Shown here: one piece after another, positions 12,181-23,787 of the stretch
Numbering within the stretch: the stretch's first letter is position 1
How the letters are laid out: every line of letters starts with the position of its first letter
From: Rhytidiadelphus loreus
Lineage: Eukaryota > Streptophyta > Bryopsida > Hypnales > Hylocomiaceae
Direction: 5' to 3'
Assembly (NCBI GenBank): GCA_947034895.1
Contig: OX344762.1
Location: 4,159,501-4,223,500 of the forward strand
DNA: 64,000 nt
Program-made: the position numbers and the translations under genes
Notes under the pieces: generated by a model
The model's database searches: none
The model's input: the letters and a program-made list of their open reading frames with translations, nothing else
Told to the model about the DNA's origin: nothing

Positions 12181-14249
12181 GCATAAGTGTATCCAGAGCC
12201 AGCAACCAGTTCAACTTGGCCATATTACTGAAATTAAGAACAGAACTCGGAAGCCATCCCAGGACTGGGTAAGCAAATCACTTCAAAACTCAGGATGGAT
12301 TGAATTCAAAAACAATACTAACAATTAACTCTTTTCTAATATTCAGCTACAATTGTCATACTAAAAACTTGGATGTTAGCCAAAATGAAAACTTCTCTCC
12401 CATTGAAAATTTTGCAACTCATTCTCTTGTGGTTGAACACTAACTCTCGCCATAGCCAACAACTTTGAAGTTTCAAAACAACAAGAGAATGAATTAGGAA
12501 GAGAAGGGAAGAATAAGAAGGAAGAATTCGACACGTGAAGGAATTAGAAGACTAAAAAACTATTAAGGTAAGAATCTAACTATTCATCAATTAATTATTT
12601 TGGTATTGTTTATTCAGTTTATTCTTTTCACTATTCACGTTTAGATTTGTTTTAGATTATTTAAGATTATTTTATTAGATTACTATTCATTCATTTGGTT
12701 TTAGTTATTAATTAGGATTCCAAAGCCAAATTAGTTGTTTGTTTGTAGTTTGGGGGATTTGTTTTATTAGGCCTAATAAGCCAAAACAATAAAAACAAAC
12801 AACAACTAATATCTTGGAATATTTAATAAAATAACTATTAAAAATTGGCAATCGAATAAAACTACTATTCATTGAAAACTTGGGAAAAATGAATTAAATT
12901 TATCATTTAATTTAAATTCCTAAAATCAAAGGATTAGTTTTAAATTGCCAAAACTAACAAACTTGGACTTTTTAGATAGGTTTAGAAACAATAATAACTA
13001 AGATTTCTTTCAAACTCATGAAAGACAATGGAGAATTTCGAGGAGACGATTATGATGGTGTTTTGCGATGATGGGACAATCGACATTCTCGACACCAAGG
13101 TATGATTTCAAATTTTATCTTTTGTCTTTTCTTTTGCTTTCATTCTTTAAAAATTTAGATTAGAAAATTAAAACTAACAAATTAACCATTAAGAAGCCAA
13201 TAGCTAGTAGAATTTAAATTGTTAGAAAACCTTTGAAAATTTATCCAAAATCGTAAAAAGTAATAATTAGATTAACTTTGAATTAATTTGGAAAACGAAA
13301 TAGTAATCTCATCCAAAAGAATCTCAAAAGGAATCTAATTTAATTTAGGAACTTAGGGAATGTTAGAATAATTAGGGAAAGTAAAAACCTAATTTATCTA
13401 CTTATTCTCTTGAAAATTACTAAAGGAAGGGATTCCATCCAACCAAGGGGAATTTTCATCCATTTACAAGTTTTCACCTAAAAGTTCTAAATTTTTACTT
13501 TTTATCTTAACAAGAAGTTAATTAATCACTTTACTCATAAAAACCATAAAACCCTAAAAATTCACTAAAATTAGAATAATAACTTAGAATTAGGATTAAT
13601 TAAAGAACAATTAGGAATATTTTCAAGGCACGACTAGGGAATCTTTTGAAACCATAATCTTTTAGGGAATCTTTTGAAGATTCTAAATACACCTTTTACT
13701 TCTTAAATTACTTTAATGTGGAAGGATAAAAGGGTAGATGAAGATTTGACCTAATTCTGGATGAAAAGTCCTAAAATAGGTCAAAATTAGGTTTTCTCTA
13801 AAAATTCCATTAGTTAATTTAATCAACCTTTCAACCCTGAAATTTAGATTTATTTTACATTATTTTGCTATTTTTAGTTGACGGATGAAGTTTTTAGAAT
13901 AGAATTAGGTACGAATTTCATCCACACATAACTTTCATTAGGAATATCAGAATCCAACTTGCTTTACCATTTTGGAAAGGGCAAATTGTATTCTTTGATT
14001 TAGTTTAGGTCAAAGTTTAGTTTAGCTAGAAGTTTAAATCACAATTAACTACCCTCAACAACCTTTATTTCTTAACTATTAGAGTGTTTTGAAGTATTTA
14101 AATTAGGTAAAAATCAACATAACAAAGTGTCCATTGCTTGGAAGGCCAAAGAACACTACGTTTACATTTCACCTTACAATTTACTAACTTATGCCGCTAG
14201 AACCTGTGTGCAACTTTCTGACTTAAGGGTGGAGTTAGAAACACTCACA

Positions 14250-14254
14250 GAGTC
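14250..14254. repeat. 5-bp target duplication, right copy
   Basis: GAGTC directly after the insertion that ends ACTCACA at 14249; pairs with 9071-9075. Confidence 0.8.
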
Positions 14255-15451
14255 CACAAATCTTTTCCGTAGAATCTCTATACATCCCTTTTGCCACTGG
14301 GTGAGTATGATTCCCAAAGTGAACTGCGGCCCTCGTCTTCTTTGGATCATTTGTATAGCAATAATAGATCCTAGCATCACATGTACTCAAACAAGTAGGT
14401 GTAACCTTGCAAACCTTGCACACTAGAGTACAATCTTTGGGAGGACTTACCCCACCGCAAAAGGAAACACGGTGTATCCAATCCACTCTGTTTCGTTTTT
14501 CTTAGAAGCTCTCTTTACATAATCGCATTCCACGTTCAAACAAGCAAGATGGCCAGCGCAGTAAGACTTACGGAACTTCAAGTTGTCTGTGTTCTGGATG
14601 TTCGTTGTCAGTACCTTACACCAAGGGTGTTCGTCGTAACGCTTGTCCATTCCCTCCAAGTTCTTAGCCACCGAAGATGAAGAGCGGCACGGAGGCAGCT
14701 CGAAGACAACATCACCATTGTAAACTGCTGGTAGAAACTGTACACGGTGGTGCTTCATGGCATCATGAAGATCCATTGTTGATAGCTCATTACGAGAATG
14801 GCGAACAGTGGCTAGCCGCTTCAAGCAATCCATAATGCTTACTCGTTCAACAGGCGTTGGATGCATTGGTGGACGTGAATGTGAAGACAATGTAGGACTA
14901 CTGGAAGGGGTGTCCCATATAGACTTATGGATATCCATCTCATGTGATCTACTTGGAATTGCAGATGGTGACGTTTGAAGTGTCAAGTGAAGGGACTCAC
15001 CTTCTGATTCACTAGACAACTCTATGATAGGGTCTAATTTCTCAACCTTCACTTTCCGGATGATTGCACTATTTTTTAGCACAGGAGACACTTCATGAGG
15101 TACAATAGGTGATATTGAACCACACATGTAAGGCATATCTACAGTCAAATTATATGACTCTCGACTTAGTATCTCTGTGGATGCAGCTACCAAGGATAGA
15201 GGAAGACCATAAGCCCTGTAATTTCCCGAAGGCAGATACCAACAATGACCTTCTTCGGAGACAGACTTCACAATAGGGATAGATTCCAATAATTCACCTG
15301 ATTCTGACTTCTTCTCTTCTTCGACATAGATTGACGACTCTAAGAACCTAAAGCGGACATGAAGGAGGTGACTAGATATTGTGGCATATTTGCCATCTTC
15401 TACTGGAAAAACAAGTGGGACCTGATGACCATCTACTCGAATGGAAGCCAT

Positions 15452-17355
15452 TGTGCCACTCTACTATGCGAATACAAGAAAATGGAGACTACCGATCATT
15501 GAGTCCGCTTTAACTACAAGTAAGGTTCTTGAAACACTTGGCCATGTTTTTTTCCTTTTAACTTCATTTTTTAGGGAAGCTAACCTAACAGAAGTTGGTG
15601 GCCTACTATTTTCTCCAGTCACGCCACCAAGATGAAGGCACCCATTACTAACCGGCGTCCCATCAGCATTCAATACGTTGCCATATTTACAACCAATGTT
15701 CAATAAATTTTCATTTTCACCAATTGAATGCATCATTTATGGTTGACTGGCTCAAGATTCCTTTACACCATTCTCTATTAGGAAAAAACATCTATAAATG
15801 GCATAGTAAACTCAACTGCATTTGTGGTGTAGAATGATTTTTATAAAGTCTCCTTAAAGAATGAATGACTTGTCAAAATAGATGGTTGTGAGGAAAATTA
15901 AAGAACTTTCTATGTAAACAATGCTCCCTTATTAAAATTAATTAAAGGGATTATGATTCAAGAGGATATTCCTTTAGTTATCCATTTTGAGCAAGGATAG
16001 GCTTGCATTGTCGGCATATATCCAAAATTTGGGATGGACTTCTTAATGCATGTAAAAAACTTGGAGGTTATAAATTACTTTTCACAATTTCACCTTCATA
16101 TTATTTTATTTTATTTTATCCATTATTTTTTTTCATTTTACCCATTATTTTTTTTCATTTTATCCATTATTTTTTTTCCATGTTTTTTGTCCATGTTTCT
16201 TTATCCATAAGTTTTATCCATATTTTTTTAACCATATTTTTTCGAAATATCTTTTATCCATATTTTTTTATCCATATCCTTTTATCAAATACAAGGGGAG
16301 AGAAGACCCAAAATGAATTTTGTAGACTTTCTATTATGTGTGCTATGTGCACGCATTATCCATTTCAAAAATGCCCTATGTGGGACTTAATAGACTTGGA
16401 ACACTATCAAGTGTGTGTTCTTCAACTATGCATCTACTTCTATTTGGAATGCGTGGAAATATCCTTTTCAAGATTCGGACCAATAAGTGTATGACACATA
16501 AGTGATCAAAAAAGTAGGAAGCAATGAGAAAAAAATAGCTTCTTCAATGATCACAATTGGAAGAATACAGACATAAGCATTAGCGCTACCACATTTCTTC
16601 CTAGAAGACAGGATAATGACATTTGAAGTTATCAAATCAAAAAAATTTATGGAATTTCCATCACTTGTATCCATACACTAAAAAGAAATTCATTACTTTG
16701 TACTATTCCAAAACAATTATAGGTGCCTTCATCTTGTCTACTTGTTGATCACCTTTGCCTTGAATAAAATTAAATGTGTATAGGTGGAAATAAATGTGTT
16801 TAAGAAGATTTAATTCAATGGGTACATCAAGAAATAATTGCATGCATATAGCGGTTTTGGTACAATTCCAAGTCATAACTTCTGTAGAAATTGTAGTTGT
16901 GCAATTGATTATAATGATCTCTTATGCAGGATTTGAGACATTAACTACGTATCAATGCGATGGATGAAAGGCAGTTACAGTTACTTACGTACTGACGGCA
17001 ACTTCAAAATGGTGGAATCTACCGTGTTTTCCTTTTTGAATCAAAGGCCAGATGTCAGGGAGAAAGTAATTGCCGTAAGTTCCAGCCGGCGCAACCCGAC
17101 CTTCAGTGAGTATAAGTAGACGCCGTTGCCCTCGCAATCGGTCTTTCTGATGCTCACATGAAGAAAACTCCTTTAGGTTTAGAATTTAGGTTCACTGTGG
17201 TTTGTGGGCTTGTGGCATCGTGGTTCAATGCATTTGTGGTCACTCCATGCTTATAAGCAAAGACAGCTCTTCACTACTTAGTCCAATTCAAAAAAAAACA
17301 TAGAAAGTTCAGGGTGTTCTATTTCTCGTCTAGGAAGGCCCTTGCGCAATTGAGG
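15452..17355. promoter_or_regulatory. divergent intergenic region of element A
   Basis: Lies between the transposase start (minus) and the first likely exon of the partner gene (plus), so it should hold both promoters. It contains a T-rich simple repeat (about 16095-16280; TTTTATCCATTATTTT units). A TATA-like GAGTATAAGTAG at about 17107 lies about 250 bp upstream of the first partner ATG. The matching region of element B (36671-37450) is only 0.8 kb, so A carries extra DNA here. No gene recognised. Confidence 0.5.
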
Positions 17356-17550
17356 ATGACTCGAGCAAGGAGGACAGTGTCTAAGATAGCGAATGGAGCA
17401 CCTGGTGATCCGCGTAGAATTCTTCGGTATGGAGGAGGAGAGAGTGCCGGACATGAACATGACGATGATCAGATTATAGAAACACCTCAAGGAGATTCAC
17501 AAGGTACTATTGATGATCACGGTGCAACACTTCCCGACGTCTTTCCAACC
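17356..17550 (+). CDS. possible first coding exon of the partner gene, element A
   Basis: Opens at ATG 17356 with a basic N-terminus (MTRARRTVSKIANG), followed by an acidic tract with HEHDDD. It ends exactly at a strong GTAAGT donor (17551). Its length of 65 codons leaves phase 0. Two further candidate exons, 18293-18391 (33 codons, AG acceptor and GTAAAA donor) and 20657-20833 (59 codons, TTGCAG acceptor and GTAAGC donor), are also phase 0. They join in frame to the ATG at 21360. A basic N-terminus could be a nuclear-localisation signal. No homology support other than this phase agreement, so the exon chain is a prediction. Confidence 0.45.
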
Positions 17551-18099
17551 GTAAGTCCTTCAAACTCACTTTTCTTTGATTTAGTCTTTGTCAATTAAGG
17601 AAGATGGATTATATTTCAAGAACGGTTTTAGGTTTTCACTTAAAATGTAACCATACTATATATTGTAGATGGTGGTGACAGATAGGATTCAATTCTAAGC
17701 TATAGAAGTGAGGGTACATGACTTATTCCTCTATTTCAATATTAAAGGAAATAACAAGTATTATCACATCCTCTTTAAATTTTGATGATGTGTTGGGCCA
17801 TGCCGCTCCAGTCCTTTATAATATTTCTCTTTTATTTTCAAGAGATCTATGAGATTCACAAGATCAGTGATCTTAGATTCACCCAATTCGAGATCCAATA
17901 GGTCCAACTGGTCCAACTAGTCCGTGGAGGGACCCGAATTCTGAGACTGAAAATACTGATTATCAAGGAGGTTGCTGATGAAACGTCGGGTCCTCAGGCA
18001 AAGTACCGCCGATGAGGATAAGGTAGCATGCTGAATTCGCTCCACTTTTTCTTAAGCCGTTGATCCAGAGGGAAACTACTAAGTTTGGATTGAAGTTGG

Positions 18100-18215
18100 G
18101 CCACGTTGGGCCACATTGGGCCATTCCGCTCCATGTTTCTCCGTGCTAGGCCATGCCGCTCCAAGCTTCTCCGCGTTTGGCCATGCCGTTCCAGTCTTCT
18201 CCAAGATGCTCAGTT
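18100..18215. repeat. short tandem GGGCCATGCCGCTCC words
   Basis: Several diverged copies of GGCCACGTTGGGCCA and GGCCATGCCGCTCCA lie in a row; an earlier single copy lies at 17806. Small direct repeat in the presumed intron, no function visible. Confidence 0.5.
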
Positions 18216-18479
18216 TATCACCTCCCTTCCAAAATCTGTGTGCATTGGGCAGTAACGCATTTGTCCATCTTCGTGTTTTTTGGAGAATTCAGAAGGACAG
18301 CAGGAAGATGAACTTGCGAAGCCACTCGTGTGAGGATTCGTCTTCCCAACAGCCACAAATCTTGGCCAAGTCTCCTCGTCCAGAAATCGAGGTAAAAACT
18401 AAACTTTGCGCACGGTTTCTTCATTTTCCTTAATTGTACTTGCCATTTTGGCTGAAAGAGATTAGGACCTGCACATGAA

Positions 18480-19580
18480 GATTCTCTTTAAATTTGACGT
18501 TGCTTTTAGAAATTTGACGTTGGCTCTTGAAATTTGACGTTAGCTTGTCCTGGTTTATCTAGAAATCTTGAACTTGAAATCTATTCCCGAGCTTTTGAAA
18601 TTTGACTGCACCGAGGCACCGAGCTCTTAGAATTTTATTTCCCCGAGATCTTGGAACGGCGGTTGAAATTTGGGTGTTTCATTGTTCCGAGCTGTTCAAG
18701 GTTGACTGTCCCGACTCCCAAACTCCGGGTCCCGAATTGTAGTTCCCATTTCACGTTTCATTGTCTTGAAATCTTGTTGTTCCTCAGTCCTGAGCTGTCA
18801 ATCTGCAGCCCTTGACTTTTGCGGGGGATTCACGAAAAATTTAAAAAAAAAGTGGGATGTCAAGCTTCTGGATACTTGTTTTAGCAGGTCCAGGCGTCTA
18901 GCAGCCCCCCGCCAACCTCTAGTTGGATTCGACTAGGCTTGGGGTGGCAGCAGCTAGACCTGCTGATATTGGTACCCCCAAGCGTGACATCCCGCTGAAA
19001 TTTTATTTTTTTGGTGTGAATTCACGTCTGAGAGACACAATTTCGTTTTCTGAGTTGCTAAGACATGCGTTTGACGTTGCTTTTTTAAATTTGACGTTGC
19101 TTCTTGAAATTTGATGTTGCAACTCCTGGTTTATCTAGAAATCATGAACTTGAAATCTTGAACTTGAAATCTATTCCCGAGCTTTTCAAAATTGACTGCA
19201 CCGAGCTTTTAGAATTTTTTTTCCCCGAGATCTTGGAACGACGGTTGAAATTTGGGTGTTTCACTTGTTCCGAGCTGTTCAAGGTTGACTGTCCCAAACT
19301 CCCGAACTCCGGGTCCCGAGATATTTTAAATTGTAGTTCCCATTTCACGTTTCATTGTCCCGAAATCTTGTTGTTCCTCAGTCTCGAGCTGTCAATCCGC
19401 AGCCCTTGACTTTTGCGGGGGATTCACGAAAAATTTAAAAAAAAAGCGGAATGTCACGCTTGTGGATACCTATTTTGGCAGGTCCAACAGCCCCCCGCCA
19501 GCCTCCAGTCGGATCCGACTAGGCTTGGGGTGGCAGCAGCTAGACCTGCCGATATCGGTACCCACAAGCATGACATCCCG
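18480..19580. repeat. roughly 0.6-kb tandem duplication carrying palindromic repeats
   Basis: The stretch from about 18485 to 18990 is repeated from about 19070 to 19580 (offset near 590 bp). Shared words include AAATTTGACGTTGCTT, CTGGTTTATCTAGAAATC, CTATTCCCGAGCTTTT, TTGAAATTTGGGTGTTTCA and GCGGGGGATTCACGAAAAA. Each unit ends in a GGATCC-type palindromic repeat (about 18873-18985 and 19464-19576). TTTGACGTTG itself repeats several times at the start of each unit. The block lies in a presumed intron or 5' region of the partner gene. Confidence 0.75.
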
Positions 19581-20159
19581 TATAAAACTTTCTTTTTGGT
19601 GTCTCTAAGATTCTGGATACAGATTTCGAACTTGGGAATTCGTTTTCTTCAACTGGATCGGTAGTTGCTATTGAAGTTCAAGATTGGAAAGATTTGTGCC
19701 TCTGAGAGTCTGAGCTCCTAGATACGGGTTTGGAACTTCGATATTTGTGTTATTCAACTGTCTCGGCAGTCAACAGGGTGAGTTCTCTGTACTCGAAATA
19801 TTGGAGTTTATAATCTAGATCTGTCTTCGGTTTCTAGGGTGCGTGAAACAAAACCATGAGTTCCAAACTCATTTTCAATCTATGCAGTTGGGGTTCAAGT
19901 GAATGTTTTGATCCTATACCTGTGTTCCTAGTCAGGGTGGCTACGTGCGTGGTGAGTCCGGATTATTTGTGTTAAGTATCGATCCTAGTGTGCTTCTATT
20001 CGTTTGTTGTCAAAGATTTCAAGTATTGTTTCTTAATCTTTGGATGCTTAGATCTTAGAGTGCTTCTGTTCGTAGACTTCTTCTGCTCGTAGACTTCTTC
20101 TATTCGTGTTTGTGCTTCACTGTCTGCTGCAGGGATAGAGAATTTGAAATTCTTAAAAT

Positions 20160-20420
20160 TTCGGTTCATATTGAATATTTAATCCTGATTTTTTAATATT
20201 CATAATGAATAATGATTATTATTATTTTTTATTTTTTATTTTTATAATTATAGATTTTGTTTTTTGAATATTAGATTTTTTTCTTTTAATATTTCTTTAT
20301 TTCTTTATTTCTTTTAATTATTTTAAGATTTTATTTTTAAGATTTTTATTTTTAAGATTTTTATTTTAGATTTTTTAGATTTTTTTTAAATTTTTTTTAA
20401 TTAAAGGTTTAATATTATTA
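20160..20420. repeat. T/A low-complexity tract
   Basis: Long run of TTTTTATTTTT and TTTAAGATTTTT units just upstream of the acceptor at 20656. Simple sequence only. Confidence 0.7.
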
Positions 20421-20656
20421 GTTAAAGATCTTTATTCATTCAATGAGGTCCATTCTCAATGGTTACTTCGTCTTAGAGCCTCCTAGCTTAGTAGAGAATT
20501 AAAAGACATTTGAATTTTTCATCTTCTTACACTTCCGGGATAGAAATCCTATATGATGGGCTCTAACGTTGAACGGCTCAAAGATTTCCCATTGAAGTGT
20601 AAAATGGAATTTTGTTTGAGTTTCAAGTACTAATGTCCTTTTCTTTCCACTTGCAG

Positions 20657-21157
20657 GTACAGGCAAGCAGTGGAAATATAGCTCATGCTTCACTAGTTAT
20701 GGTTGTAGATGGCATACTCCCTGTTGGTGATGTGGCAGGATCATCTCAACCAAAGTTGCCACTATCCAAGGCAAACTCTGACATTGAGATTTCCAGTGAC
20801 AAATCGGGTGATGAAGATGATGAACTTGATCTGGTAAGCTTCAATGACATCATGGATGCTGCTGATCGCGCTGTTGACCAGTTTGAAGATGAACCTATGG
20901 CTAGTCATATTTCAGGCCCTTTGTCCCGGAAACGGAAGGCACCCATTTTCTCAGATGAGAGCTCAGAGACAGAGTATAGCTCATCAAGCGAGTCATGCAC
21001 TTCGGTTGGTGACAATATTGATACTTTTTGTAGTTGTGCAACTAGTGCACCCATAGGCAGGCATGAGGTGGTGATTATCCACCTCAGTTCAGATGAAGAT
21101 GAGGATGTTGATGTTGATTCCTGTGGATTGGAATTGATATCTATTGAGAGTTGGTAG
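20657..21157 (+). CDS. acidic exon with SUMO-interaction-like motifs; alternative short C-terminus
   Basis: A TTGCAG acceptor opens at 20657. If the GTAAGC donor at 20834 is used, 59 codons ending ...DDELDL join in frame to the ATG at 21360. If not, the frame runs to a stop at 21155-21157 and gives a short acidic protein. Two SUMO-interaction-like stretches are visible: DIEISSDKSGDEDDE before the donor, and VVIIHLSSDEDEDVDVD after it. Element B has an acidic open exon at the same place (34423-34088) that also carries such a stretch (ELVVVLDDSPGD). Role unknown; recruitment to sumoylated chromatin proteins is an inference. Confidence 0.5.
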   Translation, partial: VQASSGNIAHASLVMVVDGILPVGDVAGSSQPKLPLSKANSDIEISSDKSGDEDDELDLVSFNDIMDAADRAVDQFEDEPMASHISGPLSRKRKAPIFSDESSETEYSSSSESCTSVGDNIDTFCSCATSAPIGRHEVVIIHLSSDEDEDVDVDSCGLELISIESW

Positions 21158-23462
21158 ATTAGCATATATTCAACAGAGACTTATTGAGTGACTGTATGCA
21201 ATTTTGATTTAGAGCTTTGATTCATCTTGTCATGAAAGCTCATGCCTTTTATAGTAAATTATGGTTTCCATGCTTTTATTTAATCTCCAAACTTTGTACA
21301 CACTTCTATAATTTATTTTATATTTCACTATTTTGAATCATTTATATGTGATGTTGCAGATGGAATCCTCTCCTATCAATCAAACTCAAGAGGAATGTAT
21401 ATTGGAGACCCCAGGGACAGATGACACCACTCAGCTAGAAATTGGGGTCCTAGGTGAAGGAGATGCAATGGACAAGGATGCTGTTGAGGATGAGGAGAAA
21501 GAGCTTCTGGAAGATGAACTCCGCCTCATTCAGAAGGTGGACTCCATGGCGACACTTGCGTCTTTGCAAATGCAACCTGAGAAGCTATTTCGGTTTCCAA
21601 TCCCTTTGTGCAGGCTAGTGGCGATGCCAATGGTCCGACCAACTTTGGCTTGCGACATAAAAAAGCTGGAGCAGGAGTTTTGCCACGGGTACCGACCAGG
21701 AGCTGCCGCCCTCTACGTTTCCACCACAAACGAGGCGGGTGAAAGCATGGATTTCACAAATGAAGAGATGAGCAGTTGGGGACCGCTTTGGAAAAAGGCC
21801 AATGACGAGTTTATGGAGCATATGAATTCACATGCAGAACTGCATTTTTTAAAGAATGCTAAGCTCTTCGTATGTGACGGAAACCATCGTCTGAGAGCAT
21901 GGATGAGTCATATCCTTAGACTCCATCAAACAGAGGAGGTATGGCATGGCAGTGGATTGTATAGTTCTTGACACCAAAGGTAAAGTGGAGCTGGTCATGC
22001 AGGTCATGCATGACATAAACAAGTAAGTCTCTTTTCATAAAAATTAACCACTTCTATATTTTAGTAGATTTTTGTTGACTTCATACTAATTACCTATGAT
22101 ATGTTCAAAAAGCAAATTGCAATTGACTTCATGAAAATACAGATCGACTGAGGACTCCCATGTGAAGACCAACTTGGTTCACACGTTGTATAGGGTGCAA
22201 ATGTACGGCCTTCTACCCTTGCACAAGTTCATGGAGATGTTGAGGCCATCAGAGGTGAAAAAGTGTATGGCACCAATTACTAGGAAAACCTGGTACTCAA
22301 TGCCTGCTGATGTTTTCCCAGCTTTCATGTTTCGGGTAAGATTTCAATTGTTAAAATTTTCTTGCTGAAAAATATTTTAGTGTTGACTATTATTTTTTCG
22401 GGTGTGGAGGATTTCTTTTCTTTTCATAATGTTAATGAGACCTACTCCATTGCAGCAAGAAATTTCAGTTGCTGTGGATTCTGCGGAACGAAAATACACT
22501 GAGACGACCCCGGTGGAGGAGAGAAGCGAACCCGGCATTGCAAATGCCATGAGAATGGGGGCTAAAGAGAAGGCAAACAAATTGTATATGAAGATGATGA
22601 AGTTAGTGGCAGTGGCTAATCCCATCAATGGTCCACAATTTCTAGAAGAGGTAAATTGATATTCATATAAATGACTTATAATAACATTGTACTTTGATCT
22701 TCATTTTTTATTTTAAGTGTAAACTTTTATTATAATTTTGCAGGTAGAGAGGCACTGGAGTAATAATGAAGCCCCCGAGATGACACTCGAGAAATTGCAG
22801 TTAGTGGCTACTTGTCACACTACTCCTCATCACAAGACAAAGTTCTTAAAGTGGTGGAATGCATCTTTGCCCTCTCGTGAGGCTCGGAAGGTTCCGGTAA
22901 AGCCAGTTTCGGAGACACTCCTTGGTCCTTTCTTGAATAGATGCGTATGGTGGGCTAGGGTAAGTACTTCAAAGCTAGTTTCAAAATTGTCGCTTGCATT
23001 CACAAATCACAATTGTTTTAAACAACGTTTTCTTTAACACATTTACACGCACATGACTTTGTAGATGATGAAAACTAATTTATGTTTTTTTTTGGAGAAG
23101 ATCGAAGATGCAGCGGTGGAGTACTTTGAAGGGGTGGTGAGAGACAATAACATCCCAATCAACATGGCTGTTCCACAATGCCCAGAGCATCTAGTGGATT
23201 ACGTGGAAGGATGGAGGAGGAAGATTTGGGAGCAGGGTTTCATGGCGCATTTAAAAGGAGCAAACTATTTCAAGAAGGGTGATTCCTTCATGAATTTCGA
23301 AGGCTCTAGCCAGGCAGTTCGGAGAGTTCTTTTCCGGTTTGTTTCCTGAACTTTCTATAAGTCAATTATCTAATCAAGGATGGAGATTATCCTTTTCAAT
23401 TCATGAATTTGATCTACTACTATAAAATCTATTAGAATAATGACTTGAATTTAAGAGGTGTA

Positions 23463-23545
23463 CCAAAAGTTCGGGGTCCAGCTAGTACCTTCAAGACCAT
23501 AGTTGGATCTGACAAAGGTATTTGAAATGCCAAGTAGACCTCCAA
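23463..23545. repeat. diverged palindromic repeat of the GGATCC-centred family
   Basis: Contains GGGGTCCAGCTAGTACC, AGACCATAGTTGGATCTGAC and AAGTAGACCTCC. These words align with the family members at 7830-7935 and 23678-23787, but it has more mismatches between its arms. Lies in intron 5 of the partner gene. Confidence 0.6.
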
Positions 23546-23677
23546 TTTTTGTTTCCAAATGGGGTTCCATTTCATTTTTCTTTATTCTAGCTTGCCTTTC
23601 TATGTTATTGGAAATCCTATTCATAAATTTGGATTTGGATTATTTTCTTGGGTTCACTTAGGAACGAAGTGAAAACC

Positions 23678-23787
23678 ACATGTTGTACCAGAAGTTGGGG
23701 GTGTAGGTGGTACCTCCAAGACCTTAGTCGGATCCGACTAAGGTCTTGGAGGTACCACCTACACCCCCAACTTCTGGTACAACATGT
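23678..23787. repeat. perfect 110-bp palindrome centred on GGATCC
   Basis: From ACATGTTGTACC at the left to GGTACAACATGT at the right, the two 55-base arms are exact reverse complements around the axis between 23732 and 23733. Both strands therefore encode the same peptide. It lies in intron 5 (23337-23972) and could form a long cruciform or hairpin. The perfect match suggests recent origin or copying by gene conversion. Confidence 0.92.

Larger units (their letters stand above)
9076..14249. mobile_element. 5.17-kb insertion in transposase A, probable giant solo LTR
   Basis: Starts TGTGAGCCC and ends ACACTCACA, so it has TG...CA termini with a 6-bp inverted match (TGTGAG/CTCACA). It is flanked by GAGTC duplications. 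Five-bp duplications and TG...CA ends are typical of LTR retrotransposons. No gag, protease, reverse transcriptase or integrase reading frame is seen. No pair of direct terminal repeats, primer-binding site or polypurine tract was recognised by eye. A TATA-box-like TATATAAGG at about 10636 on the plus strand is followed by T-rich leader-like DNA. A single long LTR left by LTR-LTR recombination explains all of this. A large non-coding retroelement derivative or an unusual short-TIR DNA element are alternatives. Confidence 0.65.
6183..15451 (-). pseudogene. MULE-type transposase of element A, broken by frameshift and insertion
   Basis: Starts at 15451 (MASIRVDGH..., matching the start in element B). 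The N-terminal part has a SUMO-interaction-like stretch (PIIELSSESEGES). A Cys/His-rich domain of GCM/WRKY/FLYWCH flavour follows (SCAGHLACVNPSC-like, CKVCK, HFGNHTHP). A 1-bp deletion near 14450 shifts the frame relative to the element B copy. A 5.17-kb insertion (9076-14249) interrupts the gene just after this domain. From 9075 it resumes with the DDE core: MFDHVKRVKEWTT, FMADSAMANWNAV, CLLHWTTSL, then GAASEEAL. An intron (8116-7572, 545 bp, GTAAGT...TTGTAG) separates this from the last exon 7571-6183. That exon ends with a SWIM finger, CTC...VNCKHLYY. The C-terminal exon is intact. Catalytic residue choice follows MULE family knowledge. Confidence 0.85.

Noticed and set aside
11950..12328. 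Arg-rich frames in the GC-rich block
   Set aside because: Open in several frames on both strands because of GC-rich repeats; no conserved protein pattern.
14450..14460. GTAAGT at the transposase A break as a real splice donor
   Set aside because: Element B is continuous through this place without an intron, and the following bases still align as coding once one base is added.
18116..18433. 105-codon frame as an independent gene
   Set aside because: Its first half is made of tandem GGGCCATGCC repeats; only 18293-18391 is kept as a candidate exon.
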